DNA of 64,000 nt from the NCBI RefSeq assembly GCF_025319965.1, contig NZ_CP012549.1:1674001-1738000 (forward strand), written 5' to 3'. The translations under genes were made by a program, and so were the position numbers. The stretch is from Campylobacter sp. RM16187. Its GTDB lineage: Bacteria > Campylobacterota > Campylobacteria > Campylobacterales > Campylobacteraceae. Position 1 is the stretch's first letter, and the number at the start of each line of letters is the position of its first letter. Below, one piece after another: positions 58,069-64,000 of the stretch. The notes below the pieces were generated by a model. That model was not told where the DNA came from. It was given only the letters and a program-made list of their open reading frames with translations, and did not search any database.

Positions 58069-61000
58069 TTAGTTAATTTTAGGTTCTTGGTTTACTTCAA
58101 CCTCATCGCTAAAATCAGCTACAGACAAGCGTTTTAGCTGGCGATAGCGACGTTTAGCGTCATCCTCGTTTTTCTTTAAAAGTGCGTCTGCGTGCTCAGG
58201 ATTTGTCTTCTTAAGCGCGCTATATCTAACCTCGTTTAGCAAGAACTCCTCATAAAGGCTCCAGTCAGGCTCTTTAGATGTCATCTTAAGCGGGTTTTTA
58301 CCCTCTTTAGCTAGCCTTGGATCATAGACATAAGTTGGCCAGTAGCCGCATTTTGTCGCAAGCTCTGCTTGGTTGCCAGAGTAGCTAAGTCCGCCTTTGA
58401 TACCGTGAGCGATACAAGGCGAATAGGCTATCACGAGGCTTGGTCCGTCATACGCTTCAGCCGCCAAAATAGCTTTTATCGTATTTGCTTGGCTTGCGTT
58501 TGAGTTTATCTGCGCTACGAAAATATTTCCGTAAGTCATAGCGATATAGCCTAGATCTTTTTTCTGAGCCGGCTTTCCTGAAGCGGTAAATTGCGCGATA
58601 GAGCCTGCACGGCTTGATTTTGAACTTTGACCGCCTGTGTTTGAATAAACCTCGGTATCAAGCACAAGCACATTTACGTTTTCTCCGCTTGCAAGCACGT
58701 GATCAAGTCCGCCAAATCCGATATCATACGCCCAGCCGTCGCCGCCTATTATCCATTGAGATTTTCTAATGAGATATTTTTTCAGGCTTAAAATTTCTTT
58801 TACACCCTCGGCTTCTAAATTTTGCTCCAAAATCGGAACTAAAATTTTAGCTATCTCTTTAGTTTTAGCGCTATCGTTTTTGAATTCAATCCAATCGGTA
58901 TAAAGCGCGCTAAGTGCGTTTGGAACGCTGTTTTTTGTGCGAAGCATTATATCTTCTATACGGTGGCGGATAGTTTGAGTAGCTACTTCCATACCCATAC
59001 CAAATTCGGCATTATCCTCAAACAGCGAATTCGCCCAAGCTACGCCGTGTCCGTCTTTATTTGTAGTATATGGAGTTGAAGGCGCGCTTCCTCCATAAAT
59101 CGAGCTACAACCTGTCGCGTTTGCCACTATCATATGATCACCAAATAGCCTTGTGACAAGCCCTAGATAAGGTGTCTCTCCACATCCCGGACAAGCAGCA
59201 TGAAACTCAAAAAGAGGCTGAGCAAAACTTGAGCCTTTAACGCTTTCTTTACTCATCAGATCATCTTTGTAAGTTACATTTTTAAATAGATAGTCCGCAT
59301 TTACCTGCTCGTTTTTCTCTTGCTCCTCCTCAAAAGGCACCATTACAAGCGATTTTTCCTTACTTGGACAGTTTTGCGCACACAGCTCACAACCCGTGCA
59401 GTCTAGGATACTAACTTGAATTTTATATTTTAGCCCTTTTAGCTCCTTGCCTTTTGCGTCTAAAACGTGATCTTTTACGGTTTGAGGAGCCGCTTCAAGC
59501 TCGTTATCATCGATCAAAAACGGACGGATAACCGCATGAGGGCAGACAAATGCACACTGGTTACACTGGATACAATTTTCCTCGATCCATTTTGGCACCA
59601 TCACGCCTACGCCGCGCTTTTCATAAGCCGTTGTTCCTGACTCAAAGTGTCCGTCTTCATAGCCTAAAAATGCCGATACAGGCAAGCTATCGCCTTTGGC
59701 AGCATTTATCGGCTTAACTACCTTTTCGACAAAATCAGTGCCGATATATTGCTCTTTTGTCTCGCTCTCATCGCTTAAATTTGCCCAAGAAGGATCGACA
59801 GGCACTTTTACAAGCTCGCCGGCACCCATATCGATAGCCTTGTAGTTCATCTCGACTATCGCTTCGCCTTTTTTAGAGTAAGCTTTGTGAGCGTACTCTT
59901 TCATATATTTTTGAGCATCTTCAAAAGGTATGATGTTGGCAAGCTTAAAGAAAGCTGATTGCATAATGGTATTTGTGCGGTTCTTAAGCCCGATATCGTG
60001 AGCCAGCTTAGTAGCATTGATGATGTAGAAATTTACGTTTTTACGAGCTAAAATTCTCTTAACTCTGTTTGGAATTTTAGCCACCGTCTCATCTGCGTCC
60101 CAGATTGAGTTTAACAGAAACGTTCCATTTTTTCTTATGCCATCAATCACCTCATAAAGCTCAAGATAAGCCGCAACCGAGCAAGCCACGAAGTGCGGGT
60201 TTGAAACAAGATAGGTTGATCGGATAGGATTTTTGCCAAATCTTAAATGCGAGCGCGTGTAGCCACCTGATTTTTTGCTGTCGTATGCGAAATAAGCCTG
60301 CGCGTAAAGATCGGTTTTATCTCCAATAATCTTAATCGAGTTTTTGTTGGCTCCAACGGTTCCATCAGCGCCAAGTCCGTAAAATAGACACTCTTTTACG
60401 CTATCATCACTCAGTGAAATTTTCTCGCCTACATCAAGAGATGTGAAAGTTACGTCATCTACGATTCCTACGGTAAAGCCGTTTTTAGGCTCATCAAGTT
60501 TTAAATTTTCAAATACCGCGATCATTTGCGCAGGATCGACATCCTTTGAGCTAAGACCGTATCTGCCGCCAACTATGACAGGCTGAGTCTTGCTTCCGTA
60601 AAACGCCGCTTTAATATCAAGATACAGTGGCTCACCTAAGCTACCAGGCTCTTTTGTGCGGTCTAAAACGGCTATTTTCTTAACCGAATCAGGCATAACG
60701 TCAAATAGATATTTTAAGCTAAACGGACGGTAAAGATGAACTTTGATAATGCCCACTTTTTCGCCATTGGCTCTTAAGTGATCAACCACCTCTTCAAGCG
60801 TTTGCGTAACCGAACCCATCGCTATAACTATACGCTCAGCATCAGGATCACCGTAGTAGTTAAACGGCTTATATTCGCGCCCTGTTATCTTTGAAATTTC
60901 AGCCAAATAACCTGCCACGATATCAGGCACCGCGTCATAAAAGCGGTTAGTTAGCTCTCTGGTTTGAAAGTAGATATCATCGTTTTGCGCCGTTCCTCTA

Positions 61001-61644
61001 GTCTTTGGACTTTCGGGATTTAGCGCTTCGTCTCTAAATTTTTGCACTGCCTCTTTATCCAAAAGTCTATCAAAATGAGCATAATCCATAACTTCAATCT
61101 TTTGAATTTCGTGGCTTGTTCTAAATCCGTCAAAGAAGTGCAAAAACGGCACGCGACCCTTAATAGCCGCCAAATGCGCAACGCCTGCGATATCCATAAC
61201 CTCTTGAACAGAACCGCTTGCCAGCATCGCAAACCCCGTTTGGCGACAGGCATAGATATCTTGATGATCTCCAAATATAGAAAGAGCCTGAGCCGCGATA
61301 GAGCGGGCACTTACGTGGATAACTCCCGGAAGCAGCTGTCCTGAAATTTTATACATATTTGGAATTTTTAAAAGCAGACCCTGAGAAGCCGTGTAAGTAG
61401 TAGTAAGCGCGCCTACTTGAAGCGAGCCGTGAACGGTTCCGGCGGCTCCACCTTCGCTTTGCATCTCGACAACTTTAACCGGCATACCAAACAAATTTTT
61501 CTTGCCCGTAGCCGCCCAAGCATCGGTATAATCAGCCATCGGAGAGCTTGGAGTTATCGGATAAATGCCCGCAACCTCCGTAAAGGCGTATGAAGCATAC
61601 GCAGCCGCCTCGTTGCCGTCCATAGTTTTCATAATTTTACTCAT
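58069..61644 (-). CDS. nifJ: Pyruvate:ferredoxin/flavodoxin oxidoreductase, single-chain
   Basis: 1191 residues, the full length of single-subunit PFOR. Converts pyruvate and CoA to acetyl-CoA and CO2, reducing flavodoxin or ferredoxin. Domains in order: pyruvate-binding N-terminus (AGIYPITPSSPMADYTDAWA), TKxxGS/domain II, two 4Fe-4S motifs (CIQCNQCAFVCPHAV and CTGCELCAQNCPSKE), and the TPP domain (GGDGWAYDIGFGGLDHVLAS then DTEVYSNTGGQSSKSS). GATGAGG precedes the ATG. Monocistronic, with its own terminator. Confidence 0.96.
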   Translation of the reverse strand: MSKIMKTMDGNEAAAYASYAFTEVAGIYPITPSSPMADYTDAWAATGKKNLFGMPVKVVEMQSEGGAAGTVHGSLQVGALTTTYTASQGLLLKIPNMYKISGQLLPGVIHVSARSIAAQALSIFGDHQDIYACRQTGFAMLASGSVQEVMDIAGVAHLAAIKGRVPFLHFFDGFRTSHEIQKIEVMDYAHFDRLLDKEAVQKFRDEALNPESPKTRGTAQNDDIYFQTRELTNRFYDAVPDIVAGYLAEISKITGREYKPFNYYGDPDAERIVIAMGSVTQTLEEVVDHLRANGEKVGIIKVHLYRPFSLKYLFDVMPDSVKKIAVLDRTKEPGSLGEPLYLDIKAAFYGSKTQPVIVGGRYGLSSKDVDPAQMIAVFENLKLDEPKNGFTVGIVDDVTFTSLDVGEKISLSDDSVKECLFYGLGADGTVGANKNSIKIIGDKTDLYAQAYFAYDSKKSGGYTRSHLRFGKNPIRSTYLVSNPHFVACSVAAYLELYEVIDGIRKNGTFLLNSIWDADETVAKIPNRVKRILARKNVNFYIINATKLAHDIGLKNRTNTIMQSAFFKLANIIPFEDAQKYMKEYAHKAYSKKGEAIVEMNYKAIDMGAGELVKVPVDPSWANLSDESETKEQYIGTDFVEKVVKPINAAKGDSLPVSAFLGYEDGHFESGTTAYEKRGVGVMVPKWIEENCIQCNQCAFVCPHAVIRPFLIDDNELEAAPQTVKDHVLDAKGKELKGLKYKIQVSILDCTGCELCAQNCPSKEKSLVMVPFEEEQEKNEQVNADYLFKNVTYKDDLMSKESVKGSSFAQPLFEFHAACPGCGETPYLGLVTRLFGDHMIVANATGCSSIYGGSAPSTPYTTNKDGHGVAWANSLFEDNAEFGMGMEVATQTIRHRIEDIMLRTKNSVPNALSALYTDWIEFKNDSAKTKEIAKILVPILEQNLEAEGVKEILSLKKYLIRKSQWIIGGDGWAYDIGFGGLDHVLASGENVNVLVLDTEVYSNTGGQSSKSSRAGSIAQFTASGKPAQKKDLGYIAMTYGNIFVAQINSNASQANTIKAILAAEAYDGPSLVIAYSPCIAHGIKGGLSYSGNQAELATKCGYWPTYVYDPRLAKEGKNPLKMTSKEPDWSLYEEFLLNEVRYSALKKTNPEHADALLKKNEDDAKRRYRQLKRLSVADFSDEVEVNQEPKIN

Positions 61645-61810
61645 TTATTTGCCTCATCTTTATCATAAAATCTTTTATTATAAAACGAAATTCCAAAATA
61701 TATGATTAATCAAAAGAATTATTGAGTATTTTAAGATGAATTAAAAGTATAAATTTATTACTAATGAATACTAAAATAGATTTACAGCTTAAATCTTCAA
61801 TAAATTTATT

Positions 61811-62461
61811 CTATAGTTTTGCTATAAACTCAACTGCCTGAAGCGGATTTTCAAAGATATGGTTTGAGCATTTTTTCAAATTTTGCAAATCCTGATAACC
61901 GCACAAAAGAGCTAAACCCTCTATACCAGCTGATTTTGCTGCCATCATATCCATACATGTATCGCCTATCATAAACGCAAACTTTTTATTTTGCTCATTA
62001 TCTTTACCTAGATTTTTAAGAGCTAAATTAATAGGCTCAGGGTTTGGTTTGGGGTGCACTACATCATCTCTGCCAACTACTGTTTTAATAAACTCTTTAA
62101 TACCCAAATACTCAAGTAAATTTACAGAAAATTTAGAAGTTTTTGTAGTAACAACTCCTACGTCAGCAATTTTGCTAGCAAGCTCTACAGCCTCTTTAGC
62201 AAAATCTAAGAGGGTTGTTTGGTCTAGATAAATTTGTTTATAACAAGCCTTATAAGCATCGATATAATTTTGAATCAGATCTTTATCCACTCCAAGACCG
62301 CCAAACATAACATCAAGAGGATGTCCAACAAGAGATTTTACTGCATCCTGGTCTGGTTTTTGATTATTATGAACTTTAAATGCAGTGTCAAACCCTGTTA
62401 AAATAGCGGAAGTAGAGTCTATAAGTGTGCCATCCAAATCAAAAAGTATCGTTTTTTTCAT
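61811..62461 (-). CDS. gph: HAD-family phosphatase, phosphoglycolate phosphatase-like
   Basis: 216 residues. HAD motif I FDLDGTLIDSTSA, motif II VVTTKTSKF, Lys in the HPKPNPEPINLAL segment, and motif IV MIGDTCMDMMAAKSAG are all present, with a subclass I cap. Most like Gph/PGP-type phosphatases; exact substrate uncertain. Between nifJ and cadF. Confidence 0.82.
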   Translation of the reverse strand: MKKTILFDLDGTLIDSTSAILTGFDTAFKVHNNQKPDQDAVKSLVGHPLDVMFGGLGVDKDLIQNYIDAYKACYKQIYLDQTTLLDFAKEAVELASKIADVGVVTTKTSKFSVNLLEYLGIKEFIKTVVGRDDVVHPKPNPEPINLALKNLGKDNEQNKKFAFMIGDTCMDMMAAKSAGIEGLALLCGYQDLQNLKKCSNHIFENPLQAVEFIAKL

Positions 62462-62484
62462 TTGTTTTCTTTAATTAAAAAGTA

Positions 62485-62527
62485 GATAAAAAATTAGGCT
62501 CTACCGCTATATAGCGATAAAGCCTAA
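62485..62527 (-). terminator. Rho-independent terminator of cadF
   Basis: TTAGGCT (62494-62500) and AGCCTAA (62521-62527) form the outer stem, with CGCT/AGCG pairing inside. On the minus strand it is followed by a run of six T. Located 25 bases past the cadF stop. Confidence 0.85.
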
Positions 62528-62552
62528 ATAATGTAGTTTTTTACAGCCTAAA

Positions 62553-63557
62553 TTATTTATTAAATTTAGCTTCAACGCGTCTATTTTCAGCGCGCCCCTC
62601 TTTTGTTTTATTATCAGCCACAGGTTTAGTCTCACCGTAAGCTACGGTTGTGATCTTATTTGAGCTTACACCAAGATTCTCAAGGACTTTAGCAACAGCA
62701 TTTGCTCTCTTTTCTGATAATTTTAAGTTGTAAGCCTCAGCACCAGTACTATCAGTATGGCCTTCTAAAACTACACGGTAGCTTGGATTTTCACTCATAA
62801 ACTCGGCAACTTTTTTAATCTCTTCAAGATATTTTGGTGTTATTTTATAGCTATCAAATGCAAAATTTACACCTAAATCTCTAAGCACGATAACTTTCTC
62901 GCAGCCTGTCTCGTCAACTACAACACCCACCGGAGTATTAGGGCATTTATCAACATCATTTAAAACACCATCATTATCATCATCAAGATTTACAGCTTTT
63001 GGCATCACTGGTTTTGGCTCAGGGGCGGCAACAACTACTGGAGCGGCTTTCTCGCCAAATCCTACGGCAAAGCCAAGCGTATAGAATAGATTATGATCTG
63101 CGTGCTCAAATTTTATAGCATCTACAGCCTCTAGACGAAGTGCGAAATTGTCTGTAACCTTATATTTTAAACCTAAACCGTATTGCCCAAATCCGCCATC
63201 TTCATTATCGACAAATTTAGCAGATATATCTTCCCAGCCTGCGCCAACTAGCCCGTAAAGCGACAAATCATTAGTTAATCCAAAATCCTTAATAACGTTT
63301 ACAAAATATCTTGCAACATTACCTTTTACACCAAACTCTTTAATATTGTTTGAGTAGTTAAAACCAAGCTCAACTTGATCTAAAAACGAATTTTCAAGAT
63401 TTCTTCCAACTCTTAAGCCTATGGCAGCATGATCATTTGTTCCAAGATTTCCCTCTGGATGAACTCCTCCTATAGTTGGAGTTAACTCATAGTTATATGC
63501 TGAATCAGCAGCAAACAAAGCCGTAGCAGCAACTAAAGCAATAGCAATCTTTTTCAT
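62553..63557 (-). CDS. cadF: Outer membrane fibronectin-binding protein CadF (OmpA family)
   Basis: 334 residues. Signal peptide MKKIAIALVAATALFAADSA, then an eight-strand beta-barrel (residues about 20-180), a linker with Pro and Asp-rich NLDDDNDGVLNDVDKCPNTP (thrombospondin type 3-like), and a C-terminal OmpA peptidoglycan-binding domain (LEGHTDSTGAEAYNLKLSEK). Position next to rpsI is as in C. jejuni. The barrel loops differ from C. jejuni and I do not see the FRLS fibronectin motif, so adhesin function here is not certain. Confidence 0.85.
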   Translation of the reverse strand: MKKIAIALVAATALFAADSAYNYELTPTIGGVHPEGNLGTNDHAAIGLRVGRNLENSFLDQVELGFNYSNNIKEFGVKGNVARYFVNVIKDFGLTNDLSLYGLVGAGWEDISAKFVDNEDGGFGQYGLGLKYKVTDNFALRLEAVDAIKFEHADHNLFYTLGFAVGFGEKAAPVVVAAPEPKPVMPKAVNLDDDNDGVLNDVDKCPNTPVGVVVDETGCEKVIVLRDLGVNFAFDSYKITPKYLEEIKKVAEFMSENPSYRVVLEGHTDSTGAEAYNLKLSEKRANAVAKVLENLGVSSNKITTVAYGETKPVADNKTKEGRAENRRVEAKFNK

Positions 63558-63660
63558 AGAATATCCTTTCTTTCTGATTTTTTAATCAAATCAGCAACAA
63601 TATTTTACATATACTTAATAAATTCTATTTAAACGCTTATAAATATTCACTAAATATAAA

Positions 63661-63689
63661 ATTCTCAAAGCATTGGTAGCGTTGAGAAT
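63661..63689 (-). terminator. Terminator downstream of rpsI
   Basis: ATTCTCAA (63661-63668) pairs with TTGAGAAT (63682-63689), plus an inner GC/GC pair. On the minus strand the hairpin runs into TTTTATATTT. Located between rpsI and cadF. Confidence 0.7.
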
Positions 63690-63734
63690 AAACCATAGGA
63701 GACCCCAGTATAGCAACCAAGGTCTTTAAAACCA

Positions 63735-64000
63735 TTAACGTTTAGAGAATTGCGGACTACGTCTTGCTTTTCTCTTACCGAATTTCTTACGCTCAACCAC
63801 ACGAGAGTCACGAGTTAATAAGCCTTTTGGTTTAAGAACTGCTCTAAAATCACCGTCCATTGCAGCTAAAGCACGTGAAATTCCGTGTCTTAAAGCCTCA
63901 GCCTGAGCTGAATATCCGCCTCCTAAAGTAGTAGCAGTAACATCCACAAGGCTCTCTTGCTTAGTAACTAGAAGAGGTTGAACAACCTTTAGCTTGATAG
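63735..64000 (-). CDS. rpsI: 30S ribosomal protein S9, 3' part (start beyond window)
   Basis: The frame is open from the right edge to TAA at 63735. It reads [20 protein letters not shown], then [20 protein letters not shown], and ends with the strongly basic tail [18 protein letters not shown] that enters the ribosomal P-site. Typical S9 sequence. About 40 N-terminal residues lie outside the window. Confidence 0.96.
   Translation of the reverse strand, partial: IKLKVVQPLLVTKQESLVDVTATTLGGGYSAQAEALRHGISRALAAMDGDFRAVLKPKGLLTRDSRVVERKKFGKRKARRSPQFSKR

Noticed and set aside
61020-61344. ORFs on both strands inside nifJ
   Set aside because: They lie within a fully conserved core gene with normal length and motifs, so they are frame shadows.

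Overview
The window looks like the chromosome of a Campylobacter species (low GC, Campylobacterota gene content). Support comes from recognisable core genes in its right half: cadF beside rpsI, ciaB, the flavodoxin gene with its two C. jejuni-type neighbours, luxS, nifJ, a dimeric dUTPase, and a TorA-type reductase with its monohaem cytochrome. I cannot fix the species. The left 36 kb is accessory DNA and the right 28 kb is mostly core chromosome.

1-13.0 kb (all minus strand): an integrative mobilizable element. Read in transcription order it has an AAA+ ATPase, a tyrosine integrase, an unknown protein, an AlpA/Xis-like regulator, and a ColE1-type mobilization operon. That operon is MobC, then a HEN-signature relaxase with two further genes nested out of frame inside it. 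Three small membrane-anchored proteins follow. Next is a tight four-gene operon of unknown function (6180-288) that includes a membrane-anchored HNH nuclease-like protein. The last item is a truncated conserved gene at the window edge.

13.0-17.0 kb: about 750 bp of decayed DNA, then a three-gene CBASS anti-phage operon (patatin phospholipase, CD-NTase, stand-alone E2-like protein). A HigA-type repressor lies directly upstream and its HigB toxin gene is frameshifted.

17.3-27.8 kb: a 10.4-kb island bounded by a 15-bp direct repeat that looks like a tRNA 3' end. It carries a frameshifted P4-type integrase, an AlpA regulator, a KilAC antirepressor, a possible replication protein, a XRE repressor with a perfect 19-bp inverted-repeat operator, two toxin-antitoxin pairs and many small genes. 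There are no virion genes, so it resembles a phage satellite or PICI-like element. Similar repeats outside both ends suggest tandem accretion of elements.

28.0-36.0 kb: a cluster of poorly known genes. It holds two large paralogous helical-repeat proteins separated by a sigma-region-4-like protein, a PD-(D/E)XK nuclease-like protein, a coiled-coil protein and a frameshifted gene. 36.0-39.4 kb encodes a LapA-type surface adhesin with a candidate LapG cleavage site, a Pro-Gln tract and two near-identical Ig-like repeats.

39.5-64 kb: core genes. These include dut, an EI24/CysZ-like membrane protein, an iron-type ABC transporter, a YciA-like thioesterase, ciaB, the TorA-like reductase and cytochrome, a D12-class adenine methylase, luxS, fldA, an Asp/Glu racemase, nifJ, a HAD phosphatase, cadF and the 3' part of rpsI. 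Several have clear hairpin terminators.

All calls come from reading the sequence and from remembered family motifs. No database search was run.
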